From assembly GCA_029204225.1 (NCBI GenBank), contig CM055100.1, positions 19,360,655-19,424,654 on the forward strand: a DNA stretch of 64,000 bases, given 5' to 3'. Source of the DNA: Diphasiastrum complanatum. Taxonomy: Eukaryota > Streptophyta > Lycopodiopsida > Lycopodiales > Lycopodiaceae. The notes beneath the pieces were generated by a model. It ran no database searches and was not told the origin of the DNA. It was given only the letters and a program-made list of their open reading frames with translations. Both the position numbers and the translations under genes were made by a program. Below are positions 22,501 to 31,104 of the stretch, piece by piece; the stretch's first letter is position 1, and every line of letters starts with the position of its first letter.

Positions 22501-25500
22501 GAGTATGTGTCCCCAATTCAGAGGATTATAGGCAGCAGGTCCTATATGAATGTCATGACAATCCCAGTGCGGGACACCCAGCATACAGAAGACCTATGAG
22601 CTTCTTCGTAGGCAATTTTTCTGGCCCAGTATGAAAAATGACGTCCAACAGTATGTAACCAGTTGCCAGTCACTAACTCACCTCGATCAAGTGGTCACCC
22701 TGCATACGTGTGCGTCTCAACATGCGTCCGTTGGTTTTCACGAATACCAACCGCTTGCACTGCTCAATGGAGAGTCTATTTCTCTTCTTCGTGTGATAGC
22801 TGGCCCATACACTCCAGTTTAGCTCACAGGCGGAAGCCGAACAGTCCTGTGCAAGGACCCTCTCTGCCAGTCGCTGAAGGTTAGGCGTACTGCGGCCATG
22901 AAAGCTCCACCATGTGACAGGCGCCAACTGGTCATCTCTGAGCTTACACTGCTCTCGATCAAAAGGATACAAGCCCCACTTGAACTTGACTATGTCTCGC
23001 TATATGTTCCCCAGAGCCGTGCCTGTTGGCAAAGGAAATAGAACACGTGTCAGGCCACAAACCAAAGCATATGCTAATATAAACAACTACACTAGTTAGA
23101 ATATTTACAATACCTGTGTCGGGCCATGCACGCTCGGTGCACTCCACCCATCCTCGGTGGAGCTCCATGTCGCCAGGACGTTTGGTAGAGCGCCACAATG
23201 GGTGCAGCATGTGGGCCACCGCATGGATGGGTCTGTGGAAGTAGTCCCACCTCACCTCGCAAAGTGTGAGGAGCTCGTCCTTCCTGCGCAGGTGACATTG
23301 CAAATGGTTAGGCATCTTTGAAAACACGAGAGCAAAGTGAAACTGAAATAAGAAAGTGATAGGAGACGTACCTATCCTCCTCCAAGCCACATCTGTGAAG
23401 TGCCTCGCCGATGCGGTCCATGAACTCGTATATGAGACCGAGAGTGCACCCCTCTCGGTCTACTAGGCGCAGCACATAGAAGACAGGTCGAAGAACCTCT
23501 ACAATCTCACACGACCGTGTCCAGAAGTCGTCTCCAAAGACCATGGCCTGGAAAAACACTGCCTCTGTTGTGCAATTCCTGAACTCATCAAATGCCTCAC
23601 TGGATACCATCCTCTGCAAATGATCTCGCAAGACGCATAGTCGCTCGAGAACCAGGAAAGAGAAGGCAAAGCGAGTGGGTGCTAGCTTCTTCAGGTCCCC
23701 AGCCGAGAGAAGGTACAGAACAATGCCAGCACGTGCCTCTTTCTAGTGACGAACTTCACTATGCGCATGGCCTGAGAGGTGAGCTGCAAGACAAACATTA
23801 GACAAAAAACTGTTAGAAGCTAAAGGAGGTTAGGGGCCTAGAACAATTGATAAGTGAAAAATGCTTTACAAAGTGATGAAAATTGTACCTCATGAATCCA
23901 TGGAAGTGCAACCATGTCCTGAATGAGAAGGTCGATGCAATGTGCAGCACATCGGGTCCACACAATACTCCGGTGCTCCCTCATCACCATCTCTCCCATC
24001 AGTCTGCAGTTCGAGCCGTTGTCTGTGACGACTTGAACCACGTGCTCTGCCCCAATCTCTTGCACTACAGAGATGACTGCCTCATAGATGAACTCGGCCG
24101 TGATGGATCCACCAGCTCGAGTAGCATCCACGCCTCGTAGGAAGACTGTGCCAAGTGGGCAAGACACTAGGATATTGACGACAGATCGCCGACGAGTGTC
24201 AGTCCATCCATCGCTCAATATCGAGCATCCATAGTTGCAAAAATACAACATTTCTTAGACGTGCACTTGCAAACATTGTGGTAATTTGTAGAGTGAAACA
24301 AATTAAGTGGTAAAGAGTAGCAAAAAATTCTTACGTCTGCCACGTTGTGCGGATGGAGCTCAGCTCCCGTGTGATGGTCTCCTCCTCCTGTCGTAGCATG
24401 GTCGTGCGCAATGCCTCTCTCCTCGGAGGCCTCCATGAGGAATCAGCTGTTGCGATCTGAAGGCAAGTGTCCCTAAAGATCCAAGTGTCTGCAACAGCAA
24501 AAGGAATGCCACACTCATAGAACAGCTTGCCAATCCGTCGGGTACACAGGGCATGATGATGTCTCTGCCATGCACCTCGGTCCAAGGTCTGCTGCCTAGC
24601 CCTTAACCGCTCTCTGCTGCACAAAGGACTTTCCTGGTCTAGAACGCCCACCAGAAACAACAGATGGGCGTGCTGAAGGTGTGTCTGCTGACTGTGGAGC
24701 ATCGCCTGCTACATCGCTGCGGCCCCCTCTGGTATGATCTGGCTCTGTAAATGGTGCGTCAGCAGTTGATGACGACGCTGGACGAGATGGACCTGTTGCT
24801 GAAGGAACAACTGGAGGAGAGGCTGCATGTGTGCTGGTAGCTCTAGGAACATCTCCCCCCATGTGACTAGGCCTTGCCTCTGCATCTGCTCTAGACCCTA
24901 CACCTGCACCATGTCTTGAACCTGCTCTAGTCCCTGCTCCTGCCACTGACCCATGAACAGCACTCTGAGATGGTCTCAAAGGCTCAAGAGATGTACCGTC
25001 ACGCCCGTATGTGTTCATCAATCTCTCCACCTCTGCATCTGATATGCGAGGGCAGATGGATATGCCCATCCCCCGCCCATCTGGCCTGGTGAGTCGTAGC
25101 AAATGGGCCCTAACCCTGGTAAGAGAACCAGTAAAGATGTCGCCACAATGCAGGCATCTCCATCTGCGGGCACCAGATCCCTGGTGCGTAGCCACATCCC
25201 CCTCTGTCAACTCTACCTCTGACCAAATGCCTCTACCAAGGACCGGCATCGTGTGAATCTGTCAATGTATCAGATCGTGTGACTCAGACCTACAAACGAG
25301 GAAGCAAACAATCACATGTCAGTATTCTGTTGGTAGCAACAACATTCGGATTGATGCGAATATCAAATACTTACAAGTTACAACAACCCTAAACCCTAAA
25401 ACGCATGTGATTTGGGCATGCCACCGAAAACTTTCTCTACAAGCGATAAAAACCGAAACTAACAGCACAAGCATGTTTGTGTGCATGAAGAACCACAATT

Positions 25501-28500
25501 TAGCCTAAAATTGCACCTCAATCAGATGATTATAAGCTAGTTTGCAAAAAGAGTCAAAAACACACGGAAGAGGGGCATGAGATTCATATCTTTTGATGCA
25601 AGCAAAAATGGGAAAAACTAACAGCGTGAGCATGTCTGTGGGGTTCAATACAGATGATTTGAAACCAAAAACCACTTCATTATGTTACCTACAGCTCATT
25701 CTATGAGGTACCAAGGTTTGAACTCAAAACTTACCTAAAATCGTTTTGGAGACAAATGCCACTACCTCGTCACTTCCACGGGCTTGATCATGCACAGATC
25801 GATGCTCCACGCTGCCCACAATCCACCATCACTCCTCACCTTTGTTCTCTCTCACTCTCCAACTCTCAGAAGCCAAATTTTTTTATGTGGGCCGCGGGCT
25901 GCCTGCTTGCGGCCCACATAAAAGAATTTGAAATTTTATTCGCGTTCCGGGACAACGTTTCTGGTCCTGGAATGCTCGATCCGGATCGAGATCCTTCCGG
26001 ATCGTGATCCGCTGCAACACAATGTTGATGATGGTGTTGATGGTGGATCTAACATTTTTTATGATGTTTATGGTTCTTTGGATGATGGTGATGTTTGTTT
26101 CAAGCAGATCCCTCGTATGATTTCTCTCTGTGATGTTTGCAGGTTAATTTTCTGTCAACACTTGCGGCAATGAGACCTGGTTCCTCATTACGGGAGAGGA
26201 TTACAAATGTTATGAACGGAAAAGACGAGGGTGCTGATCGTGCACCTGAATCAAATCAAAGTGCAGAGCAAGATGTCAAATCATCCCATCCCAAAAGCAG
26301 ATCTGTGAGACATGTAAGATCTTTCTATTATTTTTTGCTATATGTCATTAGTGAGCAACAGATAGATAGTGGAATATATCCCTGTATTGGACAATGATAA
26401 TTTTCACCTATTTTCATTCGAAGTTGCATGTGTTATATAGGTAGTTCCCTGAGTGATGGCCTGTATTGCTCGCCATTCATTATTATTTGATATTAGCCTA
26501 TATGAAATGGGCTTTGGGCCCTATTAAGACATTTATTTGGAACTTAGAAATATTATTGCAGGCGGATCGCGCTCCGCTCAAAAGCGTTCTGGAACGTCAG
26601 CGATCTGCCACCCGGATGCAAATATGTATATTTTATTGTTTGTGGAAAAAAGACTAATGGCCATTTTATTTTTTAGAGTTTAGTTAGTGTTAAATGAACT
26701 CGGAAATAATCAATGAACGCATTAGAAGAACAACGTATTGATAAACTGGAAAGATGCAAAAGTAATATTGCATAGAAGCTAGAGCCATATTGATCTGGTT
26801 AATTATAGATAGAGATACTGTTGGCACTGTATAATTTACTCATATTCTATTGAGCACATTGAGTTGATTTACATTTTTGTCACAAGCTCTGAGATGGGTG
26901 CTTATGCTTCATAATTGTTCTCGGTTTGCTGTCGTTCAATACGGTTCCATGCGGTCTCCTTTCACATAATACAGAAATAGAGATGTTCGATAAAGAATCA
27001 CTTAGTGGCCCAAAACTGGCGGCACACTTCTTGGAACTCCTGTCAAACCAAGTGGATTGCTCTTGAAAACACTTTAAATCCGATACCCATATTGGCACCC
27101 AAAAAAAAACAAAGAAATTTGTGTTTCGGGAACCCCTAATGGGAAATCCCGGATCATGTTCCGGAATGTGGGCTGCATCTATGGTTAGTAGTAAGTACTA
27201 TTAGATACTTGCAAATGATATTTGGTCACTAAGTCTCAAACCTAACCTGAATTTGCCCTCCAGAATGGTTCAAATAAACAGATGTGCCTATGCCTCATTG
27301 TTGGGCAGGAAATTTATTTGGAGTAGTCGACTAGCATTCCTCTAAATTTGGTATAAAGAGTAGATCAGATTCAGTCAATTACCATATTGATTTAGTAGTA
27401 TAGTAGATCAACCATCATCAAGAATGTTTGAAGAAACATCATTAACATCGAGCTTTGGCGCATTTCCCTTATAAAAGATAACATCCTACTTATGATCACC
27501 TTTCTTGTGGAAGAAATGAATACTTTGAAAGCTGTAATTACTTCACTATAGCCAACAAATATGCCCTTCGTAGATCAAGGATCTTCTTTAGTCTTATCAT
27601 CACGCTAGCTCCCTCACATAGAGTTCCATTCTTCCTTGGGCTTGAAAGCTCCCTCTTGATCCCATGTACTCCACAAAATCTTTGAACTTGGTTGAGATGT
27701 ATTCACCTCCATTATTTGAGTCCAAGCATTTGATCCTAGTGTTGAATTGATTTTCCATTTCATTCTTGAATTTGACAAACACATCAAAGATGTCATCCTT
27801 GCTTTTTGAAAGATAAACCAAGTATATCTACTAAAATCATCTATAAAAGTCAAATACATCTTTGCTTCTCCATTGCTAGGTGTACCATTAGAATGAATAT
27901 ACTAGTTGAAATGGCATGCGAGATCTTGAGCTAGATTTTGCATATGGAAAGCCTATGTGACTTTGACAATGCACAATGCTCACAAACTTTATTTTCGCTA
28001 GAAAGAGAGTTTGGAAGGCCAAGAAGAACTTCCCTTTTTGTCATTACCCAACCTCTTGTGTCACATCCCTTGACTTGTCATTTGCTCCTTTCCCACAAAA
28101 CTTTCTTGGTCAGCAAAAACACAAGCATCAAGCCTGTAAAGTTTACTTTTTCTCTTGCCTTTGGCAATCAAGGCTCCACTTTTACTTATCAAACAAGCAT
28201 CACCAACAAACTCATCTTTTGGACAGGAATCATTTGTCTCTAAGTTTGCATTCCTATGTGTAGAGAGAGAAAAAAGAATGGGTCCAATGCCCTTTATGGC
28301 ACATTCACCATCATTGGTCCTGTAGATGACCTTCCTTTCACTTTCATAAGACATCAAGGATGAGAAGTACTCCTTGTGCCTTGTCATGTGAGAGCTTGGT
28401 TCACTATCAATCTACCATGAATCAATATTCCTTTATTGGTTAACAAGCTGGAAGACATCATAAGAGAATCACAAATATTTTGCTCATCCTCATCTAAAGT

Positions 28501-31104
28501 GAGATTGCCTTGCTTCACTTCTTGTTCCTTTTTCCTTTTAAAACACTCACTAGTGTACTTTTGTGCCACAAGAAAAACACTTTAGCTTTGACTTATCTTT
28601 CTTCTTACCATCAAAAGAAGAAGTCTCACCATGATCCAAGTCACCTTTCTGTCTTTGTCTTTGAATTTTCCCTTTAAGAAGTGTGCCTCTTTTCCTCCTC
28701 CACGAGTAGAAGTGCCTCCACCTTTTGCTTGTAACCTATGCTCTTCAACCACCAAGACCTCTTGCAAGTCTTCAACACTTGGCAAAGTTTTTTGAATGAC
28801 AAAGCTTTGTACAAGATTAGCATGATCATTCAACAACCCATTAAGCATAACTTGAACAAGTTTTACGTCCTTAATGCTTTCATCTATGCATGCTAGGCCT
28901 CAACTCTTAGATCAACAAAAACTTATATGCAAAAAATCGACAATCTTGCTCATCCACAAAAGGGGGCTATCTCAGCCACAAAGGAAAGTTTTTCATCCAC
29001 AAGGGGAGCTATGCTCATCCACAAGGGAGATTAGAACTAGAAACAAGAATGTTTGCTTGAATGTACTCAACCTCTCCAACAAATAAAGAGTTTCTTTTGA
29101 TGAATGACATAAGATATGATTGATCTAATTTTCTGAACTCCAATTAGCCTAAAACGCCTTTGGATCCTCAAGATCCCACTCATATCAAAGTGTTTATAGA
29201 GATTTGATTAAAACAAATGCACAAAAGCATGCTAGAATTAAGGTCACTCTCAAATCTCTACCAAAATAGTGAACTTATTATTTTTGGCTGCCAACCAGCT
29301 CTAACACCATTTGAAATTTTCAGATCCAAAGATGATCCAAAATGTTAGATCTAAGGCTTGAATGAATGGACCAACAACCAATTATATATGTTTGACAAAA
29401 CATCCACTGGTTTTCTAGGTTGATCAATAACACTTACAGAATGGAAATAGAAGCAAAAAATAATAAAAACCTGCTCAAATCTGATGATAAGTCTTTGTTT
29501 ACAGTCCGTACAACAGCAAAATCACATTCAATTCATCACCTATAAGCACATCAATCAAGTACACTACACAATTCTTACACCAATGTAGAAGAAAGCCAGA
29601 AAATAACAATATTTTAATCTACCACACATGTATGAAAGGTCTGATTTGAAATATTTACAAACTAGGCTTCAATTTGAACCCAAAACAAACAAGTAGTATG
29701 TTGACAATTTTTCACATGCTTCACATTTGCTTAGGAGGGAATTGGGGTCAAGTGGATGCTTGAGGTGGAGGGACATGTGAACTGAAAGAGTGAGAACCTC
29801 TATTTCTCACTTTTTACTATGCAACTTTGATTGGGAGGAGACTTTGTAGCAGTGCCCTTTGGTGTGTATTTGTGACAGGATCTTATTATGTAGTAAATAT
29901 GTACTATCGAGAGGATTCGATAAAGTGAATATTTATGCATACCTTTTGTTGGCTTTGGTTTGTGATAAAAATGAAACCTGGTAAACAAATCCATGCAACA
30001 AACTATCCTAACTGTTATAAAACAATTTTGAAACTCTTCCATCTATCTTAAGAACTACTGCTTGAGCTACTGTATTTGAATGATCTAGAAGCGTAAGGAA
30101 GGGGCAAATTAGGAGCATCTAGTCCATTTCTGCACAACAAAAAATCTCCAAACTCCATGTAGAAGTTTTGTTCATAGAGACTATTTGAGATTCCTTATCA
30201 GCATAATCATGACCTGTGAGTTAAAAGTCCCAGCCCATTAGTTTGGTAGAGTCATTGCAGGGAGTAATGAGGTGAGTTTTCATGGTTCATCAGAGGAACG
30301 GTATCTTGATCTAAGATCAGCACCAGAGACTGACTGGGCTAGTGAAGACATAAGCTATCTTAACAAACTCCTCTAGATACCACCTACTTAAATCTTTGTA
30401 TAATTCGAGTTATTGTTTTACAATTTCTGTAGTTGTTTCTAGAGACAATTTGCAAGAGTCATTTCCTAATTTAACCCTTTTGATGTCAATTTCTAGTCCT
30501 ACAAAGGTGTGATGTTCGTTCCCAATTTTACTGGTTTGCATTGCATCATTCTAAGCTGTGAGTAGCTTTTTATCTTTGTTCACCAAATGTGGGGATTTGC
30601 TTTTGCTAGTTGCTTGTGATCTAAAAGTGGGAGGTGGGAAAATGATTCTACTTCGCAGATGCTTAGGGCCAAAAGGCGTGCTGCTGCTCTTCCTGTACGG
30701 CCAGGGATATTTCTGGATACAGTTACAAAGGTTACTTTGCCATTTAATCATTTTCTAAGATGCTTGAAGAAACTGGTGTGTTTTTGTTATAGTCAACAGG
30801 GCATTTGGTGACTTGTAACTTGCATGGCTAGGTATTGGCTGGCATGTACAAGGTGGGTGCATCTGGAGTGACTGTACAACATCTTGAATGGGTAATAAAA
30901 GAAAATGTTCATACTAGTGGGAAAGATCCATTGTGGCATGCTTACGAAGTCCTTATGAAGAGTTTGTCATTAATTGTTATGGAAATGCTCATCGGTTGAG
31001 TCAGTTTCAAGATAGCCATGCTACAGTTACTCATTTTTAAGCATCAATTGTTGCAGGTTCACAAAGAAACTCTGAAAATTTTGCAAGAAATTGCTTTTGT
31101 ATGA
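7535..31104 (+). CDS. Conserved plant, predicted plastid-targeted protein of unknown function (9 exons, 435 aa)
   Basis: Exons, all joined at phase 0 with GT-AG borders: 7535-7945, 8082-8240, 19579-19647, 19853-20023, 20203-20349, 26143-26313, 30659-30730, 30832-30891, 31057-31104 (TGA at 31102). The N-terminus (MLDRSAVLATCHSPH) is rich in Ser, Ala and basic residues, consistent with a plastid transit peptide over roughly residues 1-65. The mature part carries blocks I recognise from a single-copy plant family of unknown function: AGMDKEAEDAALQMAVTG, GQRLEKLDGSFLMALDWM, IPGANLNEIANQADDIL, LVLIREEARSMMGGGLLDD, VNFLSTLAAMRPG, VRPGIFLDTVTKV and GVTVQHLEWVHK. I recall an Arabidopsis member that may be At1g36320; the locus number is unverified. 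No catalytic motif is visible, so no function is assigned. The intact frame through nine exons argues that the gene is functional despite transposons in introns 2, 5 and 6. The ATG at 7535 is the first in frame; upstream the frame opens only with a TTG. Confidence 0.88.
8241..9129 (+). other. 5' part of intron 2, no recognisable element
   Basis: Intron 2 spans 8241-19578. Its first ~890 bases contain a short (gaaa)n run near 8684-8700 and otherwise nothing I can identify. Confidence 0.4.
9130..9625 (-). pseudogene. LINE reverse-transcriptase C-terminal zinc-binding remnant
   Basis: On the minus strand, about 9440-9330 reads DRICQICSLGEVETKEHVIF followed by RCEIC. This is the C-x2-C-x8-EH-x4-C pattern of the zinc-binding end of plant LINE ORF2 proteins. 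A further coding-like block (GVNFYHFLELDASCF) lies upstream at about 9550-9590 in another frame, so the copy is frameshifted. It sits antisense to the host gene in intron 2. Confidence 0.55.
9790..10480 (-). mobile_element. 3' end of a Copia-like element: polypurine tract and LTR start
   Basis: On the minus strand a purine run (AAGGGGGAG, complement of about 10136-10146) is followed immediately by TGTTAGAGTTAATG, an LTR-like TG start at 10135. The LTR would extend toward lower coordinates; its other end is not resolved. The stretch 10165-10482 carries an open minus-strand frame without a recognisable domain, placed where a 3' untranslated part of the internal region would be. No partner LTR was found. 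Confidence 0.4.
10840..12046 (-). repeat. Repeat X, copy 1: unclassified repeat with coding-like minus-strand remnants
   Basis: This sequence recurs at 62876-64000 (matching from about 11150) and in part at 16763-17258. On the minus strand it has coding-like segments in shifting frames, including EVADVKIEESSQSTSAKIQQ and SWADVLKGSS, then LNVRVHGIPDSQNAIGEAKI. That last block vaguely resembles the ORF1 protein of LINE-type elements. I cannot classify it further. Copy 1 lacks about 360 bases present in the 63-kb copy (63142-63505) between the common words cctcat and attccggatcg. Confidence 0.5.
12047..13253 (+). repeat. 5' LTR of the non-autonomous element (first ~13 bases missing)
   Basis: It begins at ACCTTTACAAGC, whereas intact copies start TGTTGTAAAGCTACC or TGTTTTAAAGCTACC. 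It ends CTACA just before the primer-binding site. It contains ggcgcc-rich imperfect repeats (12060-12160), a 19-base G run at 12352-12370, and a duplicated unit around 12670-12740 in which GGACCATTCGGTCC and GGACCATTTGGTCC form small palindromes. The last feature is shared with the 61-kb LTR but not with its own 3' partner. Confidence 0.85.
12352..12370 (+). repeat. 19-base G homopolymer in the 5' LTR
   Basis: A single run of G within the LTR. The 3' LTR has 13 G at the same place and the 61-kb LTR only 6 (gaggggggtgcc). Such runs can form G-quadruplexes and are prone to slippage and sequencing error. Confidence 0.85.
13256..13268 (+). other. Primer-binding site for initiator tRNA-Met
   Basis: TGGTATCAGAGCC, two bases after the LTR end, is the standard plant LTR-element primer site complementary to the 3' end of initiator methionine tRNA. 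Confidence 0.85.
13344..13730 (+). repeat. Five degenerate hairpin motifs in the leader of the non-autonomous LTR element
   Basis: A motif of the form gTGCTgcc-(10-17 nt)-gtgtaAGCACgg occurs five times, with complementary TGCT/AGCA ends: 13344-13365, 13419-13442, 13500-13526, 13593-13618 and 13713-13730. Start-to-start spacing grows from 75 to 120 bases. Loop sequences differ while the stem bases are kept, except in the fifth, weaker copy. Confidence 0.7.
14158..14412 (+). other. Unrecognised open frame inside the LTR element
   Basis: An 84-codon open frame that begins with TTG, not ATG. It has a protein-like composition (SELKLTEHGRYPVSVGFFLK) but no domain I recognise. It may be a remnant of gag or of a captured gene. 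It lies between the hairpin leader and the tandem protein-like repeat at 14651. Confidence 0.25.
14651..15010 (+). repeat. Tandem pair of ~183-bp coding-like units inside the LTR element
   Basis: Units start at 14651 and 14834. In one frame they read RQLINEGTVKVESCVRDLVF and RQLTSDGIVKVKFCATDMVL, followed by TDAKGQFV and TNAKR-stop-FV. The 61-codon period and the conservative replacements suggest an old duplication within a coding sequence, now broken by stops. The protein is not recognised. Confidence 0.5.
15602..16762 (+). repeat. Polypurine tract and complete 3' LTR of the non-autonomous element
   Basis: A purine-rich tract (AAAGGTGGGGTGGA) precedes TGTTGTAAAGC at 15617. The LTR ends CTACA at 16762. 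Compared with the 5' LTR it has a 13-base G run (15925-15937), a single copy of the GGACCATTTGGTCC unit, and lacks 18 bases (ggttaagctcttggggaa) present in the other two LTRs. The same polypurine-LTR junction recurs at 62731-62760. Confidence 0.85.
16763..17258. repeat. Repeat X, partial copy 2, flanking the LTR element on its right
   Basis: Direct repeat of 11581-12048, starting ccccggtgcacgagg and ending atcttgattctgta. It contains a stretch (ttctcacatggtttgtgacc) also found in the 63-kb copy but absent from copy 1. Confidence 0.8.
17259..18230 (-). pseudogene. Coding-like minus-strand relic continuing repeat X
   Basis: Minus-strand frames carry a coiled-coil-like segment (RLEEYRIKIDEAKQKQKQLE) at about 17270-17220 and a Cys-containing block (KDDCKDCSISTCQEVTVW) near 17600, broken by stops and shifts. 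These look like remains of a transposon ORF. No reverse transcriptase or transposase signature was found. Confidence 0.3.
18285..18598. repeat. Tandem duplication, two ~157-bp units
   Basis: Units 18285-18441 and 18442-18598 share gagccccgatgta, then ttttcctaaaacaagtttcc, and so on to cctttcgtacacagtagtc, with a few substitutions. The minus-strand ORF through here simply reads both units. Confidence 0.8.
18599..19578. other. 3' part of intron 2, no recognisable element
   Basis: About 980 bases of AT-rich sequence with pyrimidine-rich patches, leading to the acceptor TTATGCAG at 19571-19578. No element identified. Confidence 0.4.
20480..20993 (-). other. Acidic, glycine-rich open frame near the hAT left end
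   Basis: On the minus strand (about 20990-20480) an open frame reads MGEDGDDEILGRGEGNGHG, then EEPAVPAPRRRGQPRR and a Gly/Arg-rich tail. Its place after the dimerisation domain suggests the C-terminal tail of the hAT transposase, cut off by the Ty3 insertion. This is inference from position and composition. Confidence 0.35.
20994..22680 (+). mobile_element. Truncated Ty3/gypsy retrotransposon nested in the hAT element
   Basis: It comprises a probable 5' LTR (about 20994-21350, starting TGTTACGAGC and ending TTACA), a primer-binding site TGGTATCAAAGCC at 21352-21364, a short leader, then pol beginning inside the RT/RNase H region. Gag, protease and most of RT are missing, as are the integrase core and the 3' LTR. 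This is an internal deletion plus a 3' truncation. Confidence 0.7.
21681..22634 (+). pseudogene. Ty3/gypsy pol fragment: RT end, RNase H, start of integrase
   Basis: The 317-codon frame starts at ATG 21681 but is a pol fragment. It reads KGKEFIWESAQQESFDALK, then VETGASDFAVGAVLTQGG, VAFESKKLEPTQTRYSAYEK and LTDHESLRYL, to YRRGKFNTVADALSRM. These are the tether and RNase H of a chromovirus-like Ty3 element (RNase_H-like RT_RNaseH domain). A spacer with acidic residues follows, then ECHDNPSAGHPAYRR, the start of the integrase zinc finger. The frame then shifts: the neighbouring frame at 22631 continues MKNDVQQYVTSCQS. The sense orientation matches the host gene. Confidence 0.88.
22673..25249 (-). 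pseudogene. hAT transposase (BED finger, DUF659, dimerisation domain), fragmented frame
   Basis: Blocks in order on the minus strand: ATG at 25249 with a BED-type finger (RRWRCLHCGDIFTGSLTRVR, HLLRL) and a low-complexity Ser/Ala/Pro linker to the stop at 24596; a second frame, about 24600-24331, with GKLFYECGIPFAVADTWIF; a DUF659 block, about 24250-23883, with ILSDGWTDTRRRSVVNIL and VVTDNGSNCRLMGE ending at a plausible GT donor; then FRNCTTEAVFFQAMVFGDDF to GLEEDR at 23631-23370; a block with VRWDYFHRPIHAVAH (about 23290-23120); and the C-terminal dimerisation motif WWSFHGRSTPNLQRLAERVL (about 22910) running to 22673. Some gaps may be introns, but stops and shifts at several joins suggest inactivity. 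It lies antisense to the host gene. Confidence 0.8.
26559..27175. mobile_element. Probable non-autonomous hAT-related element (~617 bp) in intron 6
   Basis: Its ends resemble those of the hAT element at 20466-26014 in opposite orientation. The left end, CAGGCGGATCGCGCTCCG, resembles the large element's right end. The right end (complement), CAGCCCACATTCCGGAACA, followed by ATTTCCCATTAGGGGTTCCC, resembles the left end with its TTTTCCATTAGGGTTTTCC. TGCA occurs at both borders. The interior is AT-rich and non-coding. Confidence 0.5.
27440..29330 (-). pseudogene. Ty1/Copia remnant in intron 6, antisense to the host gene
   Basis: On the minus strand, from right to left: a degenerate primer-binding site (TGGTGTTAGAGCTGG, about 29300-29314); a gag block (LNGLLNDHANLVQSFVIQKT, VEDLQEVLVVEEHRLQAKGG; 28848-28600); a protease/pre-integrase block (RHKEYFSSLMSYESERKVIY; 28387-28250); and an integrase block (FIDDFSRYTWF, KNEMENQFNTRIKCLDSNNG, EYISTKFKDF; 27859-27620). 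Frames are broken throughout and RT is missing. The LTR expected near 29330-29760 could not be delimited. Confidence 0.75.

Larger units (their letters stand above)
20466..26014 (-). mobile_element. hAT-superfamily DNA transposon in intron 5, interrupted by a Ty3 fragment
   Basis: The ends are inverted-repeat-like and rich in ggatcc/ttccgg words: left TGCAGGCCACGATCCGGAAC, right (complement) TGCAGCGGATCACGATCC, followed by further GGATC and GCGTTCC repeats on both sides. The element fills nearly all of intron 5 (20350-26142). Inside, the minus strand encodes an hAT transposase (22673-25249) and an acidic, Gly-rich C-terminal-type ORF (20480-20990), separated by a Ty3/gypsy fragment. An 8-bp target duplication is not visible; TGCA occurs at both borders. 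Confidence 0.7.

Noticed and set aside
26559-26657. In-frame coding-like stretch after a TATTGCAG acceptor in intron 6 (ADRAPLKSVLERQRS)
   Set aside because: It is built from hAT-terminal words (ggatcgcgctccg), and exon 6 joins exon 7 at phase 0 without it, matching the remembered family sequence.
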